The position numbers and the translations under genes were made by a program. Positions 39,702-49,368 of a stretch of DNA of 64,000 nucleotides are shown one piece after another. Numbering within the stretch: the first letter of the stretch is position 1; each line of letters starts with the position of its first letter. The DNA is from Nonomuraea basaltis (GTDB taxonomy: Bacteria; Actinomycetota; Actinomycetes; Streptosporangiales; Streptosporangiaceae), in the NCBI RefSeq assembly GCF_005893125.1, contig NZ_VCJS01000048.1, forward strand, positions 1-64,000. The letters run 5' to 3'. The notes beneath the pieces are model-generated. The model saw nothing but the letters and a program-made list of their open reading frames with translations, was not told the origin of the DNA and ran no database searches.

Positions 39702-42485
39702 TCAGGCGAGGGCCGTCAGCGCCTCGATGAGCTTGCTCCGGCCCGAGACCCCCAGCTTCCGGTAGGAATTCGTGAGGTGCTTCTCGATGGCACGAGAGGT
39801 GACGCCCAGCTCGTCGGCGATCTCCTGATTGGTCAGGCCACGGGCGGCGAGGTCGCCTACCCGACGTTCCGCCCTGGTCAGTACGGCCGTGCGCGTGGCG
39901 GGTGCCCGATGACCTTGCTGGGCGCGTTCCGTCAGCCAGGGCGCACCGCAGGCCACGGCGTGCTGGCCGCCCTCCCGGATGACCGCCGCCGCCTCGGCGT
40001 CATCGGCCGACATCCTGCCCAGCAGGACGAGCGCCCGGGCGAGTTCGAGCTGGTTGTCCGAGTTCCGCAGCACGTCGACCGCCTCTCGCAGCAGCGCGAC
40101 GCCCTCGATGCCGCCGAACACCATGCCCTTCAACCGCAGGGCACGACCCAGCATGGCGGGTGCTCCCCACGCCATCGCGTGCGCGTGCTCCTCCTCCGCG
40201 AGTGCCCGAGCGGCGTGGGAAGTGCCCAGGCGGTGGTTCAGGCTGATCGCCCAGGGGCGCCACGGGAGCAGCACCGAGTTGCGCCAGCCGCTGCGTTCCA
40301 CCTGCCGCCCGCAGGCGAGCAGCCCGTCGAGGGCGCTGGCCAGGTCGCCCCGCTGGACATCCGTGGACGCTTTGAGGATCTGCAGGATCGCCGACACGCT
40401 CAAGCTCCTCGACGGCTGCCGGTCGGCGGCGGTGAGGATCTGCTCGCTCAGTCTGAGATCGCGGATTTCGAGCGCGACTGTGGCGAGGGCGATGGCGAAA
40501 TTCGCCCTGACCTCGGGCGAATCCGCCTCGGTGAGGTGTACGGCACGCTCGGCGTGCTCGCGGGCCAGGCGCACTTGACCGCGGGCGGTGAGCACCATCG
40601 CCTGCAGGGCGTGGAGCGGTTCGCCGTCGATGCCGCTTTTCTCGCGGCCGAGCCGTTGCCCGAGGGACAGCCAGGAGTCGATGTCCTGCAACGAGTCCGC
40701 CGCGATCAAGGTCGTCGCCAGGAGCGGCAGCATGTAGGGCGGGCGCGCCGACGTGGCGGGTTCCCGATCGAGGATGCGGCCCGCGAGCAGGGCCGCATCG
40801 GCTGCGGGCAACCGGCAGGTCAGCGTCCCTGCGTGGAGCAGCACGGCGAGCAACTCGCGCTCGGCGCCCGACTGGAGCGGCGGCTCCTTGCCCAGCCCGT
40901 GCAGCCGCTCGACCGCTGACGAGAGCGCGGACGGACACTCGTGGTCGTAGTAGCGCAGCCGTGCCTCCAGCCGCAGGCCGATCTCGCGGGCGGATCCGGC
41001 GAGCGAGTCCAGTGGACCGAGCTCCTCGGCGACCTCCCGGAGCAGCTGGACGAACGACGGGGATGTCGTCCCCCAGAATGTCGGCGCTGCCCGTAACGTC
41101 GCGACGGCCCTGTCCCTGGCCGTGGTCAGCAAAGGGACCGCCTGCGAGATGTGCCGCTCGCACGCCGCCGGGTCGAACGCGCGTTCCGCGGTGGCGAGCT
41201 CGATCAGCAGCCAGGCCCGGTCCTCGCTCTGCGCCGGGCTGTTCAGCAAGGCGCGCCGCAGGTAGCGGGCCGCGGTGTCCGGCGCGCCTCGCCGAAGTGC
41301 CGTGTCCGCCGCGGCACGCAGCACCGATACCGACCACGGTCGGCTTGAGGTCCCTACGGTCATCAGCTGGGCGGCCACATGCTCCGCGGGATGGCCCTGG
41401 CCGTACAGCAGGGCCGCTGCCCGGTCGTGCAGCTGCTCGCGCTCCACCATCGTCAGTGAGGATTCCACCGCGTCGCGGACGACGAAGTGGGAGAAGCACG
41501 GCCGATGCTCACCCGCCAGCACCCCGAACTGGTACAGCGTGCGCATCCCCGCGGCGTACCCGATCTCGTCCAGACCCGCCAGCCGTGCGACGAGCCGGGG
41601 ATCCTCATGCTCGCCCACCGCGGCGATGGCCGCCGCCAGGGCCTGGATCGGCTGAGGTTGAGAGTGCAGGCAAGCCGCCAGCCGATCGCGCAGCTGCGCG
41701 GGAAGCAGCGAACGCACCACGTCGGCCGCGTCGGCGGTCGGCCGGGTCCCGGGCGGCATGGAGAACAGCACCGACATCAGGAACAGCGGATTGCCCGTGG
41801 AGGTCTCGTGGCAGGCGCGGACGAACTCCTCATCCCCGGGCTCGCCGAACCGGTTGAGGATCACGGTGCTGGTGCCGTCCAGCGACAGCGGTCCGGGTAG
41901 CAGCACATGCGCCGAAAAATCCGTAATCTGCTGGATCAGTGGATGCTGCGCGCCGGGATCGCCCTCACGAACCGTGCCCACGAGCACGACCCGTAGCCCG
42001 CGCAGCCGTTTGGCGAGATAGGCGAACCAGCGGAGTGACGGGGTGTCGGCCCACTGCAGATCGTCGACCAGGATCAGCAGCGGGGTGTCCGCGCTGGCAT
42101 TGACGAACAGCGTCCGCAGGTCGTGCAGCACCACCTGGGAGTCGGCGGCGGGGAGTCCACCGGGCATGTCGTCGTCGGCGAACAACCGCTCCAGCACCGC
42201 GTACTCTCGCACCGAGCGCTCGCGGGCTTGCTCCGGTAGACCGGCGAGGAGGTCGTCGCACAGCTGGCGTACCACGCCGAAGGCGAAGTCCTGCTCCATG
42301 GGACCCGCGTTCGCGCGCAGCACCCGCAGGTCCTGGCCGGTGACCAGGCCCGGTAACCGCCGCAGCAGAGCCGTCCGGCCGATGCCGACCGGGCCGCTCA
42401 GCAGGATCAGCGAGGACGTGCCCTCGACGGCCGTGTGGAGAGCGGTCTCCACCAGGGCCAGCTGGGCGTCCCGTTCAAGCAACAT
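39702..42485 (-). CDS. LAL-type LuxR regulator 3 of the operon
   Basis: A 927-residue large ATP-binding LuxR regulator. The N-terminal AAA-type domain has GPVGIGRTALL at residues 31-41. The Walker A Lys is replaced by Arg. Walker B LLILVDDLQWAD is intact. A long TPR-like helical middle follows. The C-terminal HTH_LUXR domain is TRAERRVGDLAARGLTNQEIADELGV, then TSRAIEKHLTNSYRKLGVSGRSKL (about 865-925). GAAGGGGCG lies eight bases before the ATG. It starts 12 bp after the stop of the preceding LAL gene. Such proteins usually activate antibiotic or sugar-catabolic clusters; no such cluster is adjacent. Confidence 0.9.
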   Translation of the reverse strand: MLLERDAQLALVETALHTAVEGTSSLILLSGPVGIGRTALLRRLPGLVTGQDLRVLRANAGPMEQDFAFGVVRQLCDDLLAGLPEQARERSVREYAVLERLFADDDMPGGLPAADSQVVLHDLRTLFVNASADTPLLILVDDLQWADTPSLRWFAYLAKRLRGLRVVLVGTVREGDPGAQHPLIQQITDFSAHVLLPGPLSLDGTSTVILNRFGEPGDEEFVRACHETSTGNPLFLMSVLFSMPPGTRPTADAADVVRSLLPAQLRDRLAACLHSQPQPIQALAAAIAAVGEHEDPRLVARLAGLDEIGYAAGMRTLYQFGVLAGEHRPCFSHFVVRDAVESSLTMVEREQLHDRAAALLYGQGHPAEHVAAQLMTVGTSSRPWSVSVLRAAADTALRRGAPDTAARYLRRALLNSPAQSEDRAWLLIELATAERAFDPAACERHISQAVPLLTTARDRAVATLRAAPTFWGTTSPSFVQLLREVAEELGPLDSLAGSAREIGLRLEARLRYYDHECPSALSSAVERLHGLGKEPPLQSGAERELLAVLLHAGTLTCRLPAADAALLAGRILDREPATSARPPYMLPLLATTLIAADSLQDIDSWLSLGQRLGREKSGIDGEPLHALQAMVLTARGQVRLAREHAERAVHLTEADSPEVRANFAIALATVALEIRDLRLSEQILTAADRQPSRSLSVSAILQILKASTDVQRGDLASALDGLLACGRQVERSGWRNSVLLPWRPWAISLNHRLGTSHAARALAEEEHAHAMAWGAPAMLGRALRLKGMVFGGIEGVALLREAVDVLRNSDNQLELARALVLLGRMSADDAEAAAVIREGGQHAVACGAPWLTERAQQGHRAPATRTAVLTRAERRVGDLAARGLTNQEIADELGVTSRAIEKHLTNSYRKLGVSGRSKLIEALTALA

Positions 42486-42497
42486 CTGTTCGCCCCT

Positions 42498-45266
42498 TCA
42501 TCGCGGGCCCAGCGCGCGCAGGTCTTCGCGCGTGCTGATCCGCAGTTTCTCGTACACGCGGCTCAGACGCTGTTCCACGGTGCGTGTGGTCACCGACAGC
42601 AGCCGCGCGATGTCCCTGTTGCTGTGCCCCTGCCCGGCGAGGATCGCGGCCCGTCGCTCGACCTCCGTCAACAGGGTCCAGTCCGTCGGCTGCCGGCCGG
42701 GAGCCTGTGCCGGTGACGTGCGCAGTCGCTCGGCGATTTTGCGCGCCAGGCGCGCGGCGCGGCACGACGGATGCGTCGCGGTGACCGTCAACGCCTCACC
42801 CAGCAGGGAGGCGGCCGCCTGCTCGTTTCCCGCCTCGTGCTCCGCGACCGCCAGCTCCACGAGAGCCCAGGCGAGGTAGGTCATCCCCGCGGAGGAGCCG
42901 CGAAGGAGGTTCATCGCCGGGCGGGCCCTGGCTGGCTGTGCTTCGCCGGCCAGGAGCCCAACGGTCAGCTCGGCCCAGCCGAGCGCGCTGGGCGCGCCCC
43001 AGCGGCGGGCCAGTGACAGCTCCTCCTGGCTCAGCCGCATGGCCTGGTCGACGTCGCCGAGCCGCTGGCAGGCCCGGGCGGCCATGGACCGCCAGGGCAT
43101 GATCGCCGGGTTGACCCGGTTCTGCTGTGACAGCCATCGACCGCACTCGCGGAACAGCTCGATCGCCTTGGCGAGGTCACCGTCGACCGTGGCGACCAGC
43201 CCTTTGGCGTACAGCAGGTAGGGCCAGTAAGCACTGTCCGCCGCCGCGGCGGGAGCCGGCGTGGCGGCGAGCTCCCGGGCCTGGTCGTACAGGCCCATTT
43301 CGAGGTCGACGGCGATTCGTATCCCCATCAGGTACGGCACGACGCCCGGGTGCCGGCTCGCCGGCGGCAACGCGTGCTCGGCGGCGGCGAGGTCCCGCGC
43401 CGCCGCGTCGAGCCTGCCGCTGCGCAGGTGCAGTTCGGCGCGCGTGGCCAGCACGCGGCCGGAGGCAACGTCGACGTGTGCCCGCACGGTCTCCGTGAGC
43501 AAGGCGTCGAGCAGCGCCTCGGCCTCTTCGCTCTCATCGGCCAGCCGCAGCGCCATGCAGGCCGCCAGACGCGGGAGGATCAGCCCGCCATCGTGTGCCC
43601 TGCTCAGGGCGCCTCGGGCCAGCGCCCGGCTCGAATCCAGGTCCTCGCCCCGCAGCGCGAGCTGCCAGGCACGCACGCCCATCTGCACTGCGGCCGGAGG
43701 ATGCTCCGGAAGTTCCGGGACTTCGGGCAGCGTTTGCTCGCCGTCGTCCTGTAGCGCCTGATCGGCGAGCCAGAACAGCGCGATCAGGTCATCCCGCTCG
43801 GCCCCGTGGGCGGTAGGCAGCACTTCGGCAACCATCTGGCGCACACCACGCGCGTTTCCCCAGGCCAGCCGCAGCTCGGTGGCACGGATACGGACCCCGG
43901 CCCGGTCGTCGGCGGTGCGGGCGATCCGACTGAGCCGGCGGTCGCCCGCTTCCGGCGCGGCCAGCACTTCGGCGGTGGCCAGTTCCAGGTTCAGGCGCAG
44001 GCGTTCCACGTCGTCCAGCGGTTCGTCCAACGCGCGTGCGGCGTAGGAGACCGCCTGGCGGTGCTCGCCCTTGTGGAGCGCCGCGGCGAAGCCGCGGCGC
44101 AGTGCGTGGGTCACCCATCCCGCGCCGATCGGCGGCGCCAGGAGCAGGATCCGCGCGAGGTCGTCGTCGCTCACGGCCGCCCGGTGTGCCAGATCCGCCG
44201 CTCGGGCGTGCAGGTCGGCCCGCTCGTCGGCGGAGAGGGACGAAAACACGCGAGCCATCACGACCGGGTCCCGAAGCCGCAGACCCGTCCCGCTCGGGAT
44301 GGTCAGCCCGGTCGCCTCCAGCATGGTCCGCACCTTCCACTCGGGCTCCGTGCGCAGCCCGGCGATGCGGCACACGAGAGGGAAGTCCACCAGGTCGCCG
44401 CAGATGGCCAGCGCGCCCAGGACCGCCACCGCCTCCCGGGGCAGCCCGTCCAGCACCCGGGTGACATGATCGCCGGCCACGGTCGCCGCGATCGCACGCA
44501 GCTCCGATAGGTGAGCGGTGATCGGCTTGCGGCCCTCGTCCACGAAACGGCGCAGCGTCTCGTGCAACACGGAGGGATTGCCGGCACTGATCTTCACCGC
44601 CGCCTCAGTGAACAGGTCCTCCCCTTCCGTGCCGCAGATCAGTTCCACGGCGGCGGCGGCGTTCCGGCCACTGAGCGGGGACAGCGCGAGTTCGGTGATC
44701 GCTGGGGAGCCGGGGGAGGATCGGGGTTCGAGAAGCGGGTCCGAGCCTTCGAACCAGGTGCCGCTCCGGCTCGTCAGGAGCGCGACGGATGCGCCGGGCA
44801 GCCGCCGTACCAGTGCGTGCAGCCAGCGCGACGAGGCCGCGTCCACCCACTGGACATCCGCCACGACCACCAGCGTGGGCACCTCTCGTGCGCTGCTCAG
44901 CAGTTCGGCCAGGCCCGGCGGCCGGCCCCGCCGTTCCTGGTCGAGCACTGCCTGCGGCGAACGCTCCAGGTCGGCGTCCGTCGTCGCCAGCACCTGCAGG
45001 GCGACGCCGTACGGCAGGTCGCGTTCGGCGAGGGTCGCCGCCGCGTGCAGCACCCGTATCCCGCGCTCCGTGGCGAGCTCGGCCGCCCATCGCAGAAGGG
45101 CGTTCTGCCCGTCACCCGGCCGGCCGATCAGTGTCACCACGCCCGGACGGTTCGCAAGCAACCCACTGATCAAGGAACTCAGCGTTTCACGCTCACGATC
45201 GCGGCCGAGCAGCAGGAGTTCGCGCCGGCCACGATCATCCGGTCCGCTCGTCGTGTGCATGGTCAT
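42498..45266 (-). CDS. LAL-type LuxR regulator 2 of the operon
   Basis: A 922-residue regulator of the same architecture. The Walker A position reads GRPGDGQNALL (48-58): both the Lys and the Thr/Ser are lost. Walker B reads LVVVADVQWVD, with the first acidic residue changed to Ala. ATP hydrolysis is therefore unlikely. The middle is helical and TPR-like. The HTH_LUXR domain at the end (TEVERRAAILAGQGHSNRDIARLL, then SVTTRTVEQRLSRVYEKL) looks functional. The ATG overlaps the stop of the first LAL gene (ATGA at 45263-45266), so translation is coupled. An ATG two codons later is possible. Confidence 0.9.
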   Translation of the reverse strand: MTMHTTSGPDDRGRRELLLLGRDRERETLSSLISGLLANRPGVVTLIGRPGDGQNALLRWAAELATERGIRVLHAAATLAERDLPYGVALQVLATTDADLERSPQAVLDQERRGRPPGLAELLSSAREVPTLVVVADVQWVDAASSRWLHALVRRLPGASVALLTSRSGTWFEGSDPLLEPRSSPGSPAITELALSPLSGRNAAAAVELICGTEGEDLFTEAAVKISAGNPSVLHETLRRFVDEGRKPITAHLSELRAIAATVAGDHVTRVLDGLPREAVAVLGALAICGDLVDFPLVCRIAGLRTEPEWKVRTMLEATGLTIPSGTGLRLRDPVVMARVFSSLSADERADLHARAADLAHRAAVSDDDLARILLLAPPIGAGWVTHALRRGFAAALHKGEHRQAVSYAARALDEPLDDVERLRLNLELATAEVLAAPEAGDRRLSRIARTADDRAGVRIRATELRLAWGNARGVRQMVAEVLPTAHGAERDDLIALFWLADQALQDDGEQTLPEVPELPEHPPAAVQMGVRAWQLALRGEDLDSSRALARGALSRAHDGGLILPRLAACMALRLADESEEAEALLDALLTETVRAHVDVASGRVLATRAELHLRSGRLDAAARDLAAAEHALPPASRHPGVVPYLMGIRIAVDLEMGLYDQARELAATPAPAAAADSAYWPYLLYAKGLVATVDGDLAKAIELFRECGRWLSQQNRVNPAIMPWRSMAARACQRLGDVDQAMRLSQEELSLARRWGAPSALGWAELTVGLLAGEAQPARARPAMNLLRGSSAGMTYLAWALVELAVAEHEAGNEQAAASLLGEALTVTATHPSCRAARLARKIAERLRTSPAQAPGRQPTDWTLLTEVERRAAILAGQGHSNRDIARLLSVTTRTVEQRLSRVYEKLRISTREDLRALGPR

Positions 45267-48157
45267 GTCTCCGCTCGTCGCCGGCCGAGCGAGACGAACA
45301 CCCACTCGGGTATCTGCGGATCGCCGTCCTGCGCCCATGGCACCGAGCGGAGTTCCGCCCGGCCGTTGACGCCGAGCTTCCGGTACACGCTGGTCAGGTG
45401 CATCTCGACGGTGCGTATCGTGACGAACAGCGATTGTGCGATCGCCTGGTTGCTCATCCCCGATGTGGCGAGGCCGGCGATCTTCCGCTCGGTCCCGGTC
45501 AATATGTCCACCATCGAGGAAGTGATCTCCGGCATCCGCCCGCCGGCGTCGATGAGCGACCGCCGGGCGGCCTTGGCGAGGGCCAGCGCACCACAGCGCC
45601 GCGCCAGGTCAGCGGCGGCACGGAGATGCCTGCGTGCGGCGTTCTGGTCGCCGGCCGCGAAGAGCGCCCGTCCGAGCAGGTGTTCGGCTCTGGCGTGCTC
45701 GCCTCGGGCAGGCGAGCGGGACAGCATCTCGACCGATTCGGTGAGGAGGCCGACGCTCGCTCGTCCTGACGCGCTCACTCCACGGGCCAGGGCCGCGAGT
45801 CCGAGCGTGCGGGCGGTCCCCCAGCGGCGCGCCACCTCGGTTCCGCGTTCAGCGACCTGCCCGGCCTCATCCCTGCGGTCCATCTCCGCGAGCAGGCAGG
45901 CCGTGTCGGCCCACCAGGGAAGGAACGCCGGGTTGGCGGAGCCCGTCTCGTCGATCGACTCGGCACACGCGGTCAGCAGGCGAAGCGCACCGTCGTGGTC
46001 GCCGAGCGCCCGCCGGGCACGCGACTGGACCATCAGGAACCATGGGTGACCCCAGACCGATCTGTCCAGGGCGAGCGGCTCGATCTGGGCGAGCAACGTC
46101 TCCGCGTGCTCCGGTTCATCACGGTCGATCAGCAGGCCCGCCAGGGTGATCCGGGTCGTCCGCGAGCTCTTGCCCCGCGGCTGCATGTCGGCGATCTTGG
46201 CTGCCAGCCGGGCGTCCGCCATCGCATCGGGGATCATGCCGAGGCCGTACAGCACGCTCGCACGGCTGGACAGCGCGAGCGCGTAGGTGTGCACGGCGCC
46301 CTTTTCCTCGGCGTACCGCAGGACGCCGTCGAGTGCGCCCAGCGACTCCTCGACCTCGTCGGCGAAGCCGAGGACCAGCGCCGAGACCATCTGAGGCCAA
46401 CCGGCCAGGGCGTCTCCGGGGAGGAGCAGCGCCTGGCGGGCCTGTTCGACCGCCTCCTTCGCCGAGCAGTCTCCCGTCACCGTCAGCAGAGATGTCACCG
46501 CGAGCAGCCGGTGTCGCTCCAGGGTGTGACCCGGCAGGGTGCCCATCCGATCGATATGGTCCCGGATCGAGGCGATCGTCGACCGCTCGGCGGACCCGGT
46601 GATGAACAACGCCGATTCGGCAAGGGTGCGCAGCTCCTGGTCGACATCGGCGGAACCGGGCCCCAGGGTCAGGTCCAGATCGTCCAGGACCTCGATGAGC
46701 ACCGGAACGGCGGCCGCCGGCTCGTCCACGGCGATGCAGGCCATGGCGAACTCCACGGCCGCCTCCGCCCGCTTCCGCACATCGAGGGTCAGCGTGAGGG
46801 CCTCCTTGATCAGCAAGGTGGCCTCCGACGGGTCGGTCTCGACGAGCAACCGGGCGAGGTGGACGCGTACCGGCACGTCGTCCGGCTTCACCTCCAGCAG
46901 GTGGCGCAGGTAGCGCACCGCTGCCGCGGGCGCCCCCTCACGCTCTGCCAGGCAGGCCGCGTCGCGCAGCATCGGGACCATCCATGGTCGAGTGCCGTAG
47001 GACATCCGGATCAGCTGTTCGGCGACCTTGTCAGCGGGCCGGCCGGCGTCGCTGAGCAGTATCGCCGCCGTGTTCCGCAGGTCGGCCAGCACGTGGGCGC
47101 CGATCGTCTGGAGCACCGCCGAGCGCACCACGTCGTGAACCAGATCGGGTCGGTCGCGCGCCACCAGGCCGGCGCGGCGCAGCACCGCCACGGCGCTCTC
47201 GGTGAGTACGGCGGGCACACGGGCCAGCGCGCCGACGAGGTCGGGGGACTCCTCGCCGAGGACCGCGACCGCCCTGGCCACATCCCGGACATGATCGGGC
47301 AGATGACCGAGCACCTCCCGCACCGACGCCGCGACCACCGCCCGCCCGATCTCGACGACCCTCCCCTCGCCCTCACCGGGCCGCACGCCGGCGGTGCGCA
47401 GCGCGCGCAGCAGCCGGGTGAGCACGAGCGGATGCCCGCCGGACATGGCCGCGACGGTCCAGGTGAAGGACGGCTCGGCGGGCCCGGGAAGGACCCGCCC
47501 CACCATCTCCGCGACCTCAGCGGCGGTGAAAGAGTCGAGGGCGATGGTCGTGACCGGGTGGCGGGCGGCGATCGCGGTCGCGGCGCCTGAAACGACCGGG
47601 CGGGCCTCGGTGCGCTGGGCCAGCACCACCAGCAGCGGCAGCTCGGACGCCCGGCGGAGCAGGAAGTCCAGCCACCGCAGTGACTGCTCGTCGCACCATT
47701 GGACGTCGTCCAGCACGAGGACGAGAGGACCGTCGGCCATGAGGTTCGCCGCGAGCACGCGCAGCGCGTGCAGGACGGGATGGGTCGGCGCGGGCGGCTG
47801 CTCGCCGGCCGTACCCGGAAGGAGTGCCGGGAGGGCATGCTGAGCGCCGCGGAACAGCGGGGACGCCGGTGCCCGATCAGCTGCCGGGACGACGGGGCGA
47901 AACAGCGCTTGTACGGTGCTCCAGGCAGTGCCGACCTGAGCGGGACGACACGATGCGTCCAGGATCGTCATGCCCCGGCAGGCGTCGCCGGCCAGGAACG
48001 CGCCCAGCAAACTCGTCTTCCCGCTGCCTGCGCCACCGGTCAGGTGGACCAGCCCGGGCTGTCCGGCACGGGCGGCCGCGACGTGTGCGCCCAGCGACTC
48101 CAGTTCGGTGGTCCGGCCGATGAAGGTGTCCTGTGAAACGGAAACGTCGTCCACCAT
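45263..48157 (-). CDS. LAL-type LuxR regulator 1 of the operon
   Basis: A 964-residue regulator. The N-terminal ATPase is intact: Walker A GGAGSGKTSLL at 41-51 and Walker B LVLVLDDVQWCD. A central region of TPR-like helices spans about 380-870. The C-terminal HTH_LUXR domain (about 890-950) reads TGTERKIAGLATSGMSNQAIAQSLF, then VTIRTVEMHLTSVYRKLGVNGRAEL. GAGGAG sits seven bases before the ATG at 48157; longer readings have no site. It is the first gene of the three-LAL operon. MalT is the best-known member of the family, binding ATP and an inducer before oligomerising on DNA. Confidence 0.92.
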   Translation of the reverse strand: MVDDVSVSQDTFIGRTTELESLGAHVAAARAGQPGLVHLTGGAGSGKTSLLGAFLAGDACRGMTILDASCRPAQVGTAWSTVQALFRPVVPAADRAPASPLFRGAQHALPALLPGTAGEQPPAPTHPVLHALRVLAANLMADGPLVLVLDDVQWCDEQSLRWLDFLLRRASELPLLVVLAQRTEARPVVSGAATAIAARHPVTTIALDSFTAAEVAEMVGRVLPGPAEPSFTWTVAAMSGGHPLVLTRLLRALRTAGVRPGEGEGRVVEIGRAVVAASVREVLGHLPDHVRDVARAVAVLGEESPDLVGALARVPAVLTESAVAVLRRAGLVARDRPDLVHDVVRSAVLQTIGAHVLADLRNTAAILLSDAGRPADKVAEQLIRMSYGTRPWMVPMLRDAACLAEREGAPAAAVRYLRHLLEVKPDDVPVRVHLARLLVETDPSEATLLIKEALTLTLDVRKRAEAAVEFAMACIAVDEPAAAVPVLIEVLDDLDLTLGPGSADVDQELRTLAESALFITGSAERSTIASIRDHIDRMGTLPGHTLERHRLLAVTSLLTVTGDCSAKEAVEQARQALLLPGDALAGWPQMVSALVLGFADEVEESLGALDGVLRYAEEKGAVHTYALALSSRASVLYGLGMIPDAMADARLAAKIADMQPRGKSSRTTRITLAGLLIDRDEPEHAETLLAQIEPLALDRSVWGHPWFLMVQSRARRALGDHDGALRLLTACAESIDETGSANPAFLPWWADTACLLAEMDRRDEAGQVAERGTEVARRWGTARTLGLAALARGVSASGRASVGLLTESVEMLSRSPARGEHARAEHLLGRALFAAGDQNAARRHLRAAADLARRCGALALAKAARRSLIDAGGRMPEITSSMVDILTGTERKIAGLATSGMSNQAIAQSLFVTIRTVEMHLTSVYRKLGVNGRAELRSVPWAQDGDPQIPEWVFVSLGRRRAET

Positions 48158-48690
48158 GGCCCGCTCCTCGTGACGTGAAGCGTGCGATCGAGTAACGGCC
48201 GGAGCCGGCTTCCCCGGACAAGGGCCGCTACGGTACAAGATCAAGCTATCCGGGCGAAACGCGTTCGGGTTGCTTTTCGTGACTTGAGTTCGCAGTTTGA
48301 TCACCAGTCAGGGGTGAGCGTGTACCTCGGGCAGCACGGCGATCATGCCAGAAGTACGGCGGCCATCGGGCCGGCACCCCAGCGAGCCGGAGGCTTCACC
48401 ACGAGGTTCCCGCGCCGGGGGAAGCGGTGCGGGGCGCCGGTCGTGGTGGTCTTCGTGCTTGCGGGGCGGCGGCGGGCGTGTGTCAGGAAGGGCTGCCGTG
48501 ACCATGGAGTCACCATGCTGTACCGCGATCCAGGGCACCATCGGTCAAAAGGTCGATACATCACTAAAGCCCAGCCGATGCCGGTCCGCCGCACAGCATC
48601 GGAACGGTCCCATTCCGTTGGTCCCACGCCGTGGGCCATGCGGTTGGTCCCGTGCGGTTGGTCCCATGCCGTTGGTTTGCGGCCGGAAGG
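48158..48690. other. Long intergenic region before the LAL operon
   Basis: 533 bases without a convincing gene. The part next to the LAL operon (48158-48310) should contain its promoter. The distal part (48601-48690) carries a set of short direct repeats, listed separately. Open frames here lack family features and ribosome-binding sites. Confidence 0.4.
48606..48682. repeat. Cluster of GGTCCCA-type direct repeats
   Basis: Four copies of GGTCCC(A/G)(T/C) at 48606, 48620, 48645 and 48660. Three of them sit in the longer unit CGGTTGGTCCCATGC, and a partial fifth copy CCGTTGGTTTGCGG closes the set at 48669-48682. Spacings are 14, 25 and 15 bp, close to helical turns for some pairs. It could be a regulator-binding array or chance slippage. 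Confidence 0.5.
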
Positions 48691-49368
48691 TCAGAGCGAT
48701 GAGCCGGCGATCCCGATCGCCCAGGCCCATGCGGCGATCTCCACGCGGTTGCGGACCTTGAGCCGCTTATGGATGCTCTCGAGATGCGTCTTGACCGTCG
48801 ACAGCGAGAGGCTGAGCTCGGCGGAGATCTCCTGGTTGGTACGGCCGATCGCCACCAGCCGCGCGACCTCCGTCTCGCGCGTGGTCAGCTGGTCGTCCGG
48901 ATGGGCGCCGCCTCTGCGCGGTGCCGGCTGTTGGATGCCCAGATGCTGGAGCAGCCGTACTGTGACGGCAGGTGAGACGAGCGCGTCCCCGCGGGCGGCG
49001 GCGCGGATGGCCTCGACGAGCAGACCGCGGCCCGAATGTTTCAGCAGGAACCCGCACGCACCGTTGCGCAGCGCCCGGTACACGTAGTCGTCCTGGTCGA
49101 AGGTGGTCACGACCACGACCCGCATGGGGTCCGCCGCGTCGGGACCGGCGAGGAGCCGGGTCACCTCCAGGCCGTCCAGCTTCGGCATCTGGATGTCCAC
49201 GAGGCACACGTCCGGACGCAACCGCCGGGCCAGCTCGACGCACTCCACACCGTCGGCGGCTTCGCCGACGGTCTCGATGCCGGGCTGCGCGTCGATGATC
49301 AGCCGGAATCCGGTGCGGACCATCTCCACGTCGTCGGCGATGAGAACGCGTATGGTCGAGTCGCTCAC
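48691..49368 (-). CDS. NarL/LuxR-family response regulator
   Basis: A 225-residue response regulator. The receiver domain (1-120) has the acidic pocket ADD at 11-13, the phosphorylation site D58 in CLVDIQMPKLDG, the Thr in VVVTTFDQDDYV and the Lys in GFLLKHS. The C-terminal HTH_LUXR domain is TTRETEVARLVAIGRTNQEI, then LSLSTVKTHLESIHKRLKV (about 160-212). The GTG start overlaps the stop of the sensor kinase gene (GTGA at 49365-49368). The cognate kinase is directly upstream. Target genes are unknown. Confidence 0.93.
   Translation of the reverse strand: MSDSTIRVLIADDVEMVRTGFRLIIDAQPGIETVGEAADGVECVELARRLRPDVCLVDIQMPKLDGLEVTRLLAGPDAADPMRVVVVTTFDQDDYVYRALRNGACGFLLKHSGRGLLVEAIRAAARGDALVSPAVTVRLLQHLGIQQPAPRRGGAHPDDQLTTRETEVARLVAIGRTNQEISAELSLSLSTVKTHLESIHKRLKVRNRVEIAAWAWAIGIAGSSL

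Noticed and set aside
48606..48682. Direct repeats considered as a small CRISPR or origin iterons
   Set aside because: Units are too short and unevenly spaced for CRISPR, and no replication genes are nearby.
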